From Oscillospiraceae bacterium (GTDB lineage: Bacteria > Bacillota > Clostridia > Oscillospirales > Oscillospiraceae), in contig JAFWRM010000013.1 in assembly GCA_017519975.1 (NCBI GenBank), positions 44,978 through 108,977 on the forward strand: DNA of 64,000 bases. Direction: 5' to 3'. A program made the translations under genes and the position numbers. Of the stretch, positions 8,642 through 17,150 are shown piece after piece. How positions within the stretch are numbered: position 1 is the first letter of the stretch; every line of letters begins with the position of its first letter. The notes under the pieces were generated by a model. The model was not told where the DNA came from. It was given only the letters and a program-made list of their open reading frames with translations, and did not search any database.

Positions 8642-9016
8642 ATGCCGTTCATAAAGCTCAGCATAGCAAAAACCATTACAGAGGAAACCGAGCAGAAACT
8701 CATTGACGGGCTCGGACGGGCACTGAGTGTGATCCCTGGAAAAGACCCTCAGTGGACCATGGTCGAGGTCAACGACGGACTGAGACTCTATTTTGGAGGA
8801 AAAAAGCAGGAGGATATGGTTTTTGCGGACGTAAAATACGTCGGGAAACAGGAATATCACAGAAAGAGAGAATTTACGCGTGCGGCCTGCCAGACGATAC
8901 ACGAACTCATCGGTACACCGATCGACAGGATCTGTCTGACCATTACGGAATATGATAGCTGGGGAGCGGTCGGGGATTTCCGTGACCAGTATTACGTGGA
9001 TGATAAACTGGATTGA
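8642..9016 (+). CDS. MIF-like tautomerase superfamily protein (tautomerase B)
   Basis: A 124-residue protein starting MPFIKLSIAK, so Pro-1 is again available as catalytic base. It is closely similar to tautomerase C and more distant from A. Conserved blocks shared by all three copies include GGKKQ/GGKRQ, a central strand F-A-D/V-K/R-Y, and a C-terminal ISIT/CLTITE strand followed by W-x-x-x-GD. The aromatic tail DFRDQYYVDD is unusual for MIF proteins and may shape the active site. GAGGTGACAGGA lies before ATG 8642. It lies between a cupin and a MATE transporter in the duplicated module, so it probably works on the same intermediate as the cupin. Confidence 0.75.
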   Translation: MPFIKLSIAKTITEETEQKLIDGLGRALSVIPGKDPQWTMVEVNDGLRLYFGGKKQEDMVFADVKYVGKQEYHRKREFTRAACQTIHELIGTPIDRICLTITEYDSWGAVGDFRDQYYVDDKLD

Positions 9017-9088
9017 GCGCAGAAGCGTTCAGCTGCACCGATGTTGGGCAGGCAGGTTGCGAGGGAGCGCCTGAGAGGGAGATGGACG

Positions 9089-10477
9089 ATGGCAGAAAAA
9101 ACAATGGCAAGAGATCTGACGCAGGGCAGCGTGCTGAAGCTGCTCGTGCGTTTTTCCGCTCCCATAGCCGCCGCGAATATTCTTCAGATCGTATATACGC
9201 TTGTGGACATGCTGGTGATCGGGAGATTTGTCGGTACAGCGGGCATTTCAGCGGTATCGTCGGCCGGGGACGTCATGATGCTGTTTACGAATTTCAGCAT
9301 GGGCGTCAGCAGCGCCGGACAGATCATCATTGCTCAGTATCAGGGCAAGGGAGATAAAGAATCGGTACGCAAGACGATAGGAACGATGTTCAGCTTTGTC
9401 ACGATCCTTTCCCTGCTGCTGACAGTCATAGCGCTTCCGCTGACGGAAAAATTGCTGGGACTTCTGAACACGCCGGAAGAGGCCTGGACGATGGCGGTCG
9501 GATATGCGAAGGTATGCTTTGCCGGACTGTTTTTCATCTTCAGTTACAGTTCCGTCAGCGCCATTCTTCGCGGCATGGGTGACAGCAGGCATCCGCTGAT
9601 GTTCATAACGATTTCCACAGTCACAAATATGATCCTGGACGTGCTCTTCTGCGGCCCGATGCATATGGGGGCGAACGGCGCTGCACTGGCGACGGTGATC
9701 GGCCAGGGGGTCTCGGTCGTCTTTTCTATCTGCTTTCTGTATCGGCATAAGACGGAGTTCGGCTTTGATTTTAAACGGAACAGCTTCCGCATCCACCTGC
9801 CGGTTCTGAAGATGATCGTCCGTCTTGGCATCCCCATGGCGCTCCAGCATCTGGCCGTCAGCATATCCGTCATGTATGTGGCGGCAAGCATTAATGTTTA
9901 CGGGGTCGTTGTTTCTGCCATGGCTGGGATTGGAAACAAACTGAGATCGGTCATTGCCATCTTCACGGCGTCGGTAGGCGTAGCCGGGGCGTCCATGACA
10001 GGGCAGAATATCGGTGCGGGCAGATACGACAGGGTACGGAAGATATACTGGATATCACTCCTGACTCTTCTGGTTGCCTGCGGAGTCCTGGGTGGGGTCG
10101 GAGTGCTGTTTCCCCGTGCGGTCGTGGGGATGTTTGACAGTAATCCGGCGATTTTGGAGATGGCGCCGGAATTCATGGTGATCAATCTGGTGGTCTGCAT
10201 TTCCTTTGCCGTCTACCAGCCGTTCATCATCCTGATCAATGGGATCGGGTATGCTTCCTTTGCCTTCATAACCGGGATCATCGACGGTCTGGTGGCCAGG
10301 ATCGGGCTGGTCTGGCTGTTCAATAAGGTGCTGAAACTGGGCTATTGGGGGATCTGGTGGGGCGCCGCACTGGCTGCCTATGTGGTTGCGACCATCGGAT
10401 TCGTATACTTCATTTCCGGACGATGGAAAAGCCGGAAGATTATCACGGATACCGGAAACCGGGACAGCAAACGATAG
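9089..10477 (+). CDS. MATE family efflux transporter (copy 1)
   Basis: A 462-residue protein with about twelve hydrophobic helices in two similar halves, the MATE arrangement. The N-terminal half carries IVYTLVDMLVIGRFVGTAGISAV, whose YT-x-VDM-x-x-IGRF pattern is typical of the DinF/NorM-like branch. ATG 9089 is chosen over the longer reading from 9041 because the protein then starts like its paralogue (MAEKTMARDLTQG) and GAGGGAGATGG lies just before it. MATE proteins export cationic or lipophilic compounds using Na+ or H+ gradients. In this module it may export an end product or protect against the substrate. Confidence 0.9.
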   Translation: MAEKTMARDLTQGSVLKLLVRFSAPIAAANILQIVYTLVDMLVIGRFVGTAGISAVSSAGDVMMLFTNFSMGVSSAGQIIIAQYQGKGDKESVRKTIGTMFSFVTILSLLLTVIALPLTEKLLGLLNTPEEAWTMAVGYAKVCFAGLFFIFSYSSVSAILRGMGDSRHPLMFITISTVTNMILDVLFCGPMHMGANGAALATVIGQGVSVVFSICFLYRHKTEFGFDFKRNSFRIHLPVLKMIVRLGIPMALQHLAVSISVMYVAASINVYGVVVSAMAGIGNKLRSVIAIFTASVGVAGASMTGQNIGAGRYDRVRKIYWISLLTLLVACGVLGGVGVLFPRAVVGMFDSNPAILEMAPEFMVINLVVCISFAVYQPFIILINGIGYASFAFITGIIDGLVARIGLVWLFNKVLKLGYWGIWWGAALAAYVVATIGFVYFISGRWKSRKIITDTGNRDSKR

Positions 10478-10502
10478 ATTATCCAGAAAAGGAGGAAACG
10501 AT

Positions 10503-11144
10503 ATGGCGGAGGAGAAAAAGTTCAATCTTTTGGATATGGAAGACCCGTATAAGGAAAAAAAGTACATTCTCACTTCTGAGGAAAAAGCGGAGAGCAGGTT
10601 CGGAAAGCTTGTTTTCCCGTTTCCCCAGGAAGATAATGAGGTGGTAGCAAGGGGGGCGGATGAAGATTATGTGATCCATCCGCAGGCTTATTTCCGAGGA
10701 GCCAGCCAGATACCTGGATCAGAATTCAATCAGAGTTACCAGATCTTTGTAAAACCGTTTTTCCTTGACAGGGCACAGCATCGGCATGTCAAGGACGAAT
10801 TTCTTGTCTTTCTTGGCGCGTCATTCCCCAACGTGTTTGATTTTGATGCCCGCATTGAATTTACCATCGGCAAGGACGAGGAAGCGGAAACGTTCGTTAT
10901 TGATAAACCGACGATCGTCCGGGTGCCGGCAGGGGTGTATCATTGCCCCCTGAATTTCAAGGAGATCAGAAAACCGGTGTTTTTCCTGGCCACGCTGTTT
11001 ACTCCTATGTTCGGTGGGATCTATGACATGCCGGACGGGACTACGCGGGAACTGTATTATAACGGCCCGGTCCAGTGCAAATACAACAAGAATAAGAAAT
11101 GCGACTCCTGCGGCAAGTGTCTTCAGGAGAGTTGGGAGAAATAA
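10503..11144 (+). CDS. Single-domain cupin with C-terminal four-Cys motif (cupin C)
   Basis: A 213-residue near-copy of cupin B with the same N-terminal extension, H93-x-H95-x3-E99, H147 and C192-x7-C200-x2-C203-x2-C206. The start at ATG 10503 behind AAAAGGAGG is preferred over the longer frame from 10380, which overlaps the MATE gene. It opens the second copy of the cupin-tautomerase-MATE module. Differences from cupin B are mostly conservative (VVARGADEDYVIHP against IVANGDPADYVVHP) and synonymous changes are frequent, so the duplication is not very recent and both copies seem to be under purifying selection. Confidence 0.78.
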   Translation: MAEEKKFNLLDMEDPYKEKKYILTSEEKAESRFGKLVFPFPQEDNEVVARGADEDYVIHPQAYFRGASQIPGSEFNQSYQIFVKPFFLDRAQHRHVKDEFLVFLGASFPNVFDFDARIEFTIGKDEEAETFVIDKPTIVRVPAGVYHCPLNFKEIRKPVFFLATLFTPMFGGIYDMPDGTTRELYYNGPVQCKYNKNKKCDSCGKCLQESWEK

Positions 11145-11195
11145 GCAAACGGCGGGCTTTATTCCAAAGACCGACAGAATTCGGCTGAAGCAGAT

Positions 11196-11228
11196 GGGGC
11201 AGGACAGGCTGCTGGAGCGTTCTGCCCC
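11196..11228 (+). promoter_or_regulatory. Intercistronic hairpin between cupin C and tautomerase C
   Basis: GGGGCAGGAC pairs with GTTCTGCCCC (one G-T pair) around a loop of about 13 bases. It occupies the same position as the hairpin at 8584-8614 and shares the GGGCAG/CTGCCC core, although flanking sequence has diverged. Confidence 0.6.
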
Positions 11229-11257
11229 GTTACTATTTTAGAAGAGAGGTGCTTTGT

Positions 11258-11626
11258 ATGCCGTTTATCAGACTCAGTGTTGCGAAATCAATCAGCGACG
11301 AGACGGAACAGGCCGTCATCGACGGACTTGGAAAAGCTTTAAGCGTGATCCCGGAAAAAGACCCGCAGTGGACCATGGTCGAGGTCAACGACGGCCTCAG
11401 GCTCTATTTTGGTGGAAAAAGGCAGGAAGACATGGTATTTGCCGACGTCAAATACGTAGGCCGGCAGGAATTCCATAAAAAAAGAGATTTTACACGAAAG
11501 GCTTGTCAGGTCATCCATGAGACGATTGGCACTCCTATCGACAGGATCTGTCTGACCATTACGGAATTTGACAACTGGGGAGCGGTCGGAGACTTCCGTG
11601 ACCAGTTCTTTGTTGACGAGAAATAA
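11258..11626 (+). CDS. MIF-like tautomerase superfamily protein (tautomerase C)
   Basis: A 122-residue protein starting MPFIRLSVAK, with Pro-1 preserved. It is the duplicate of tautomerase B, sharing VIPEKDPQWTMVEVNDGLRLYFGG with two changes and the tail GDFRDQFFVDEK. ATG 11258 lies six bases after an AGAGAGGTG box. The neighbouring genes are cupin C and MATE copy 2. The three tautomerases in the operon may form homo- or hetero-trimers, as trimerisation is the rule in the superfamily; a hetero-oligomer is an inference only. Confidence 0.75.
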   Translation: MPFIRLSVAKSISDETEQAVIDGLGKALSVIPEKDPQWTMVEVNDGLRLYFGGKRQEDMVFADVKYVGRQEFHKKRDFTRKACQVIHETIGTPIDRICLTITEFDNWGAVGDFRDQFFVDEK

Positions 11627-11722
11627 ATGATGAAGAGCCAGCGAGATGGGGACGGCGGCAGGAAGCAGCTTTCCCCGGATGTTCGCCGGAGACAGGCGAT
11701 TCCTTCGGAGGGGAGATAACTG

Positions 11723-13102
11723 ATGGCAGAGCGCACCATGGCCCGGGATCTGACACAGGGAAATGTTCTGAGACTTCTTCTGAGATTCTCCGCGCCTATT
11801 GTTGCAGCCAATATTCTGCAGATCGTATATACACTTGTGGACATGCTCGTGATCGGAAGGTTCGTAGGGACTGCCGGAATATCTGCCGTGTCTTCCGCCG
11901 GAGACGTGATGATGCTGTTTACAAATTTCAGCATGGGTGTCAGCAGCGCCGGACAGATCATCATTGCTCAGTTCCAGGGTAAGGGAGACAGAGAATCCGT
12001 CAAGAAGGCGATAGGCACGATGTTCTGCTTTGTCGCGATCCTCTCTCTGTCTCTGACGGCGATCGCACTTCCCCTTGTGGAGAAGTTGCTTGGGATCATA
12101 AAAACGCCGGAGGAAGCGTGGTCCATGGCCGTCGGATATGCCCGAATCTGCATATCAGGACTCTTCTTCATTTTCGGTTACAGTTCCGTCGGTGCCATCC
12201 TGCGCGGCATGGGCGACAGCAGGCATCCACTGATGTTCATTGCCATCGCCACGATCACAAATATGATCCTGGACGTTCTGTTCTGCGGTCCGCTGCAGAT
12301 GGGAGCGCCGGGAGCGGCGCTCGCCACAGTGATCGGCCAGGGGATATCCTTCCTCTTCTCACTGGGGTATCTGTACAGGCATCGGACACAGTTTGGATTT
12401 GATTTTAAACGGACCAGCTTTCGCATCAACGGAACGATACTGAAAATGATTGTCCGTCTCGGCATTCCCATGGCGTTGCAGCATCTGGCGGTGAACATTT
12501 CTGTCATGTACGTGGCGGCGTGCATCAACGTGTACGGCGTCGTCATTTCTGCCATGGCTGGAATAGGCAACAAGCTGAGGATGGTCGTCGGCATTTTTAC
12601 GGGGTCCGTCGGTACTGCGGGTGCCGCCATGACAGCGCAGAATATTGGGGCGGGAAAGTATGACAGGGTCAGAAAGATATACTGGATATCGCTGCTGACG
12701 CTTCTGGTCTCCTGCGGCGTGATCGGTGGCCTCGGTGCGATTTTTCCAAAGACGGTGATCGGTTTTTTCGATTCGAATCCGGCAATGTTGGAAATGGCGC
12801 CTGAATTCATGCTGATCAATCTGGTCGTCTGCCTCTCTTTTGCCGTATACCAGCCGTTCATCATCCTGATCAACGGGATCGGATATGCCTCCTTCGCGTT
12901 CATCACGGGAATCATCGACGGACTGGTCGCGCGAATCGGACTGGTCTGGCTGTTCAATAATGGACTTGGATTGGGATACTGGGGGATCTGGTGGGGTGCC
13001 GCCTTGGCGGCCTACGTAGTGGCGACGATAGGCTTCTTCTATTTCATTTCCGGTCACTGGAAAAACCGGAAACTGATCACAGATACCGGGAGAAAGAAAT
13101 AG
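11723..13102 (+). CDS. MATE family efflux transporter (copy 2)
   Basis: A 459-residue transporter, the duplicate of copy 1: it starts MAERTMARDLTQGNVL and keeps long identical runs through both halves. GGAGGGGAG precedes ATG 11723. It is the last gene of the long plus-strand block and a strong terminator follows 20 bases after its stop. Differences cluster in loops and the C-terminal tail. Two maintained copies may give a dosage effect or slightly different export specificities. Confidence 0.9.
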   Translation: MAERTMARDLTQGNVLRLLLRFSAPIVAANILQIVYTLVDMLVIGRFVGTAGISAVSSAGDVMMLFTNFSMGVSSAGQIIIAQFQGKGDRESVKKAIGTMFCFVAILSLSLTAIALPLVEKLLGIIKTPEEAWSMAVGYARICISGLFFIFGYSSVGAILRGMGDSRHPLMFIAIATITNMILDVLFCGPLQMGAPGAALATVIGQGISFLFSLGYLYRHRTQFGFDFKRTSFRINGTILKMIVRLGIPMALQHLAVNISVMYVAACINVYGVVISAMAGIGNKLRMVVGIFTGSVGTAGAAMTAQNIGAGKYDRVRKIYWISLLTLLVSCGVIGGLGAIFPKTVIGFFDSNPAMLEMAPEFMLINLVVCLSFAVYQPFIILINGIGYASFAFITGIIDGLVARIGLVWLFNNGLGLGYWGIWWGAALAAYVVATIGFFYFISGHWKNRKLITDTGRKK

Positions 13103-13121
13103 AAACAGAATAACCAACCGA

Positions 13122-13162
13122 AAGGGCCGAGACAGCGATTTTCATTCGTTGCCTCGGCCCTT
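13122..13162. terminator. Terminator between convergent MATE and esterase genes
   Basis: The stem AAGGGCCGAG/CTCGGCCCTT encloses an imperfectly paired inner part. It lies between two convergent genes and can serve both directions, ending the plus-strand operon and the minus-strand esterase message. Confidence 0.75.
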
Positions 13163-13197
13163 GCTTCAATTGATGACATATCATGCAATCAACCGTT

Positions 13198-14112
13198 TTA
13201 CTCTTCCAATGGCAAGGAGTCGTCTGCTTGTTCTTTCTTAATGAATTGAGACATATCTGGAGGGCCTTCCACACTGTTGTCTTCACTGAAAAGATACCGG
13301 ATGCCATCTGCAAGGAATCGGCTCCAGGAAGAGTTCCAGTGGTATTCGCGTGTGTCGATTACCGCACAGAGATGCCGGCTGTCCAAGTGAAGCCTGTCTT
13401 TCATCCGCCGATAAACTGTAATTGTCGAGGTCATAATGGTTTCCTCGATTTCCTGGTCACCACAGCACATATAGAAACGTACATTATTCAGTCGCCCCGG
13501 ATCATAACTGTCGATCAGAGACAGGCAGCTTTCATCCAGAATATCCATCCCGGGAGAGAGATCAAAAGAACGGCCAAATACGTCAGGGTCCTTCATGGTC
13601 ATATAGAAGGACTGAAGTCCGCCCATAGAGGCGCCGCCTATGCCGGTGTTTGCAGCATCCGGTTTCGTCAGGAAATTGCCGTCGATGATGGGCTTCAGGG
13701 TGTCACGAACGAAATCTGCATAGTAGTGACCGAGAGGAGTGTATTCCGGCTGGCCTGCGGGGCGAGGAATCATGTGAGCGGGGTTTCTGGCGTAGGGTGG
13801 GAGGAGTTCGCTTCCACGGTCGTCGGAATGATCGATAGCGACGACGATACACTGGATTTCGGGTTCGAGAGAGGGAATGATCTCATCTACTTTCCACCCA
13901 CCGATTAAATCGGCCCATTCCTTGTCCGGAATGATTACCTGACCATCGTGCATATAGAGCACGGGAAAACTCCTATTGCCATCGTATAAAGGTGGGAGCC
14001 ATACACGGATTGTGCGCATGCGCTCATCCGGTAATGGCTTCATAGCGACCTCAAATGTAAGCAGCTTGCCTTGTTTTACCAATTCGGAGCGATCGATAAA
14101 AGTGATTTCCAT
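13198..14112 (-). CDS. Alpha/beta-hydrolase esterase, enterochelin-esterase (Fes/EstD) type
   Basis: A 304-residue cytoplasmic protein without signal peptide. The fold is shown by VWLPPLYDGNRSFPVLYMHDGQ near the N-terminus and the nucleophile elbow GGASMGG, with the rest of a putative-esterase (PF00756) pattern and a late His in TREYHWNSSW as probable catalytic His. Relatives hydrolyse siderophore trilactones, feruloyl esters and other phenolic or acyl esters. It is transcribed against the MATE operon and lies downstream of the PucR regulator gene on the same strand, 108 bases apart. It may release the pathway substrate from an ester conjugate. GGAGAT precedes ATG 14112. Confidence 0.8.
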   Translation of the reverse strand: MEITFIDRSELVKQGKLLTFEVAMKPLPDERMRTIRVWLPPLYDGNRSFPVLYMHDGQVIIPDKEWADLIGGWKVDEIIPSLEPEIQCIVVAIDHSDDRGSELLPPYARNPAHMIPRPAGQPEYTPLGHYYADFVRDTLKPIIDGNFLTKPDAANTGIGGASMGGLQSFYMTMKDPDVFGRSFDLSPGMDILDESCLSLIDSYDPGRLNNVRFYMCCGDQEIEETIMTSTITVYRRMKDRLHLDSRHLCAVIDTREYHWNSSWSRFLADGIRYLFSEDNSVEGPPDMSQFIKKEQADDSLPLEE

Positions 14113-14220
14113 AGTATCTCCTTTCTGAACTGATAATACTACTTAGTACGAGGGGAAGGATCTGCTTTCTTCGCTTTCATGTGGCTACGGAAAACTGAAC
14201 GACAGACAATGCATGGACAT

Positions 14221-15717
14221 TTATGAATTCTCTGTGCCAAGGTACCGCATGATCATTATGCTCAGATAAACAGACATCATTTCTTTCGTGTCAGTGGAAT
14301 TGATTCCAAATAATTCTTCGATCCGTTTGAGCCGGTAGAGAATGGTATTTTTATGAACAAAAAGTCTTTCCGCTGTCAACTGCAGATCGTATCCGCATTC
14401 GACATAGGTCTCAAATGTTTTTGTGTAAGAAGTCTTGTGAGTTTCGTCATATTCACGGATCTGAAGATAAGTCTGTGAACAGAATTCAAGAAGCAGGCTT
14501 GTGTCTTTGTTACCGTTATTGATGAGATCCAGCATTTCAAGAAGGATATATTCTTCATGTTGATAGAACGGGCCGGGTTCAAGAATGCGACTGCCCAAAA
14601 TAATGACGTGGATCGCCTGATTATAGTAAATGGACAGGTTTTCAGGATTTGAGACAATGTTGCTGATTCCACATTGATAAGAGTAGTATTTGAGGAACGA
14701 GGAGAAATCTCCGTCGTTACTGACGTACGAATTCAGGTCGCGGTCGTTGACAAGACAGACGATCATATCCTTGTAGATTACACTTGGGCATCGCCCCAAC
14801 TGCTGACTGATCGCGTCGATGATGAATTCATTTGCGTGTCCGTATTCTGCATTCTCTTTCGGCTTGAAAACGAGAAGCCTTTTTTTTGCCTTCTCAAAAT
14901 CAACGTTTGTGGCGGAAAGCTTTGATTTCAGATAGGCGCCTTTCAGTTTTTCTTCCAGCATATCGAGAAGGAGATAGTCTTCGTCCCGCATGTTGCTGGT
15001 ACCAAGTGCCCCGCGACCTCTTACTTCAACGGATAAGACACGGCAAAGGTATGAGAAGACGAGTGTATCGCTTGGAGCAAATTCATTTTCTTCGATCAGC
15101 ATGATGTAACCGACGTTAACGCCGTTTATGGAAAGTTCCTTTGTCATGATTCTGCGAGCGTCTTCGGAATCAGTTATGATCGTGGAGATCAGACCGTCAC
15201 GGTGTACGCTGACGTTCCTCTTGAACATTGTCTTGATATAGTTTTCTGGATAGGCGCCTTCTTTTACAACGCTGCTGAGGAACGGGTCTGTAATGCGTTC
15301 GGGAGCATAGGAGGAGACGACGCGGTATCTGCTGTTTACCAGAAGAAGCGGATTGTTAAACAACTGACCTGCTTCTTGAAGAATATGGACAAATCCTTTG
15401 CCGGACAGAAGGGCACCGCTCAGGCGAGAGCATGCGTCTGTGACTTTGCTGCAATAGATCATATATTGGCAGCAGATATTGAAGACATCAGTAACGCTGG
15501 ATTCTGTGTCGACGCAAAGATAGCCGTTCACCGGGGCACAGCAGAGGATCAGTTCGGCGTTGATCGGTAGGTCCTCTTTTCGGCAGATGCAGAGACAGGT
15601 AGAATGATAGGTGTGCTCACTGGAATAGATAAAAGCGGAGTGGAATTCTCGTTTTCGAAATGGTTCCGGACAGTTAAACCCTGCGAAGTCGGCAAGGCCG
15701 CCCAAAGTCATTGCCAT
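14221..15717 (-). CDS. PucR/CdaR-type transcriptional regulator
   Basis: A 498-residue regulator. The C-terminal helix-turn-helix is clear: ECGYDLQLTAERLFVHKNTILYRLKRIEELFGI matches the PucR/CdaR HTH_30 pattern (quoted here by its ends: LTAERLFVHKNT and LYRLKRIEELFG). The central part resembles a GGDEF-like regulatory domain and the N-terminal part a diverged sensory domain beginning MAMTLGGLADFAGF. Such regulators respond to purine-derived, sugar-acid and other catabolic intermediates. A GGAGATGATT site precedes ATG 15717. It lies between the two cupin operons and is the best candidate for their common regulator, which is inference from position. Confidence 0.85.
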   Translation of the reverse strand: MAMTLGGLADFAGFNCPEPFRKREFHSAFIYSSEHTYHSTCLCICRKEDLPINAELILCCAPVNGYLCVDTESSVTDVFNICCQYMIYCSKVTDACSRLSGALLSGKGFVHILQEAGQLFNNPLLLVNSRYRVVSSYAPERITDPFLSSVVKEGAYPENYIKTMFKRNVSVHRDGLISTIITDSEDARRIMTKELSINGVNVGYIMLIEENEFAPSDTLVFSYLCRVLSVEVRGRGALGTSNMRDEDYLLLDMLEEKLKGAYLKSKLSATNVDFEKAKKRLLVFKPKENAEYGHANEFIIDAISQQLGRCPSVIYKDMIVCLVNDRDLNSYVSNDGDFSSFLKYYSYQCGISNIVSNPENLSIYYNQAIHVIILGSRILEPGPFYQHEEYILLEMLDLINNGNKDTSLLLEFCSQTYLQIREYDETHKTSYTKTFETYVECGYDLQLTAERLFVHKNTILYRLKRIEELFGINSTDTKEMMSVYLSIMIMRYLGTENS

Positions 15718-15737
15718 GGAATCATCTCCAAATCAGT

Positions 15738-15789
15738 TATGATAATTATAGTATTGATGATTATAGCATGGTATTGACGTCCTTGTTAA
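15738..15789 (-). promoter_or_regulatory. Promoter of the PucR-type regulator gene with possible operator
   Basis: On the minus strand, TTAACA (15784-15789) and TATAAT (15760-15765) are 18 bp apart. Just downstream of the -10 box lies an AT-rich dyad including TATGATAATTATA (plus-strand reading, 15738-15751). The first ten bases, TATGATAATT, recur at 713-722 upstream of the first cupin promoter, which suggests a shared operator and possible autoregulation. Confidence 0.5.
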
Positions 15790-15817
15790 GAATTATTCTG
15801 TTTGATGTTCTGTAAAT

Positions 15818-15860
15818 ACCCTCCAATGCATGGCCGTGTTCTGCGGTTGCATTGGAGGGT
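15818..15860 (-). terminator. Terminator of the minus-strand cupin operon
   Basis: A 13-bp perfect stem ACCCTCCAATGCA/TGCATTGGAGGGT lies about 105 bases beyond the stop codon of the last cupin gene. The T-rich tract after it on the minus strand is weak (ATTTAC), so termination may be incomplete or the stem may be bidirectional. Confidence 0.65.
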
Positions 15861-15964
15861 CTTGTAATGGAATCTGTATTGAGTTTCAGTGTTCAGCTTA
15901 TATTGACTGTCTTTTCCAGAAAGGTCAGGACCATAAAAAGGCAGCGCAATGAATAATACGCGGT

Positions 15965-17107
15965 TTACGGGTTCCTCTTCATCTGCAGGAAGAGCTCATC
16001 ACCCGGAGTCGGATCCGTGATGGTGGTCTCATCGTTATAAACGAGCAGTTTTTTCCCGTTTACAACTTCCTGAGTGAGCCTGTAGCGCTTTTTGTCATGG
16101 GGATAGAACGGAATAAAGCAGATGGGTTTGTCTGCCCGTTTTACAGTGATCTTGCCTCGCCAGGTGCCTGGAGGAACAATGATCATGCCTGGCTTATCAA
16201 AAGTAACTGGCTTCATATCATCCGGATCGTCTCCCAGCATGACTTCGATCTCGGCGTCAAACGTCTCCCACGGCTCGATCACGTCACAGCCGGAGAACCA
16301 CAGGAATTCTGCGATCTGTCCATTGCTGACAGGCTGATCATCTCCCAGTTCGCAGGGCTTCGTGATGATATTGAAACTGAACTGCTGAACAGTCTCGGGC
16401 ATATCCTCCGGGCCTTTGAAAACGCAGCGGGGATTCATGACTGCGTCGCCGAGCGTGTGGTAATCCTTGCGCAGTTCTTTGATGCAGTGTTTATACTTGC
16501 CAATTTTGGAAGCGTTCCTGTAGAACGGCTCCATGTATTTCCGTACGTCTTCCTCTGTCTGGTTCGGATCGGTGAAGCAGAGCCCGCAGAACGTACAGGG
16601 GCTTTCGGGATCTTTGACACAGTACCTGATCTTGTCCTTCTCGTAGATCCATTCCTCATTGCCCTCGCTGTCCTCTCTGGGATAGACACGACCGATGGTA
16701 TTGCCCACATACTGCAGCATGGTATTGATGCCGCGGTCGACCTTTTTAAAATAGACAGGACTATGGAATACGCCTGCGGGAGCCCAGACAATGGAAGGCT
16801 TGGTGATTTCATAGATCTCCATGGACTGCGCGGTATCGCCGATGCAGAACGCTACCGTGAATTCCGCCTCGAAGAAGCGGGAGAGATCAGCGCCGGTAAA
16901 CACGAAGAAATTGTGGGCTCCGTCATGAATGTGAGGGATATCCATGGTCCCAACTCTGGTGCCGACAATGAAGCCCTGACCGAATTTCACGCCAGGTACA
17001 AAGGAGTCGTCATTGAAGAATTCCATCCTGTACGGGGCATACCCGTACCAGTTGACTTTGTTGTTTTTCTTGGGGAAGGGATAAAACCTTTTTTCCAGTT
17101 CCAGCAT
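15965..17107 (-). CDS. Two-domain cupin with central four-Cys motif and metal-less second domain (cupin D)
   Basis: A 380-residue protein with two cupin domains. The first keeps PHIHDGAHNFF (H-x-H, with His in place of the usual Glu) and the second-motif His in AGVFHSPVYF. The motif C-x7-C-x2-C-x2-C (CVKDPESPCTFCGLC) sits between the domains. In the second domain the first motif is SNGQIAEFLWFSG, with no H-x-H, and the second motif reads PGTWRGKI where relatives have WHCP, so the metal site is lost. The C-terminus ends in DPTPGDELF, shared with cupin E. It lies 43 bases after cupin E and ends the operon. The second domain may be structural or a ligand-binding pseudo-cupin. Confidence 0.72.
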   Translation of the reverse strand: MLELEKRFYPFPKKNNKVNWYGYAPYRMEFFNDDSFVPGVKFGQGFIVGTRVGTMDIPHIHDGAHNFFVFTGADLSRFFEAEFTVAFCIGDTAQSMEIYEITKPSIVWAPAGVFHSPVYFKKVDRGINTMLQYVGNTIGRVYPREDSEGNEEWIYEKDKIRYCVKDPESPCTFCGLCFTDPNQTEEDVRKYMEPFYRNASKIGKYKHCIKELRKDYHTLGDAVMNPRCVFKGPEDMPETVQQFSFNIITKPCELGDDQPVSNGQIAEFLWFSGCDVIEPWETFDAEIEVMLGDDPDDMKPVTFDKPGMIIVPPGTWRGKITVKRADKPICFIPFYPHDKKRYRLTQEVVNGKKLLVYNDETTITDPTPGDELFLQMKRNP

Positions 17108-17150
17108 AGTTATCCTCCTCTCAGATTCTACTCGGTTTTCAGGGACTGGC

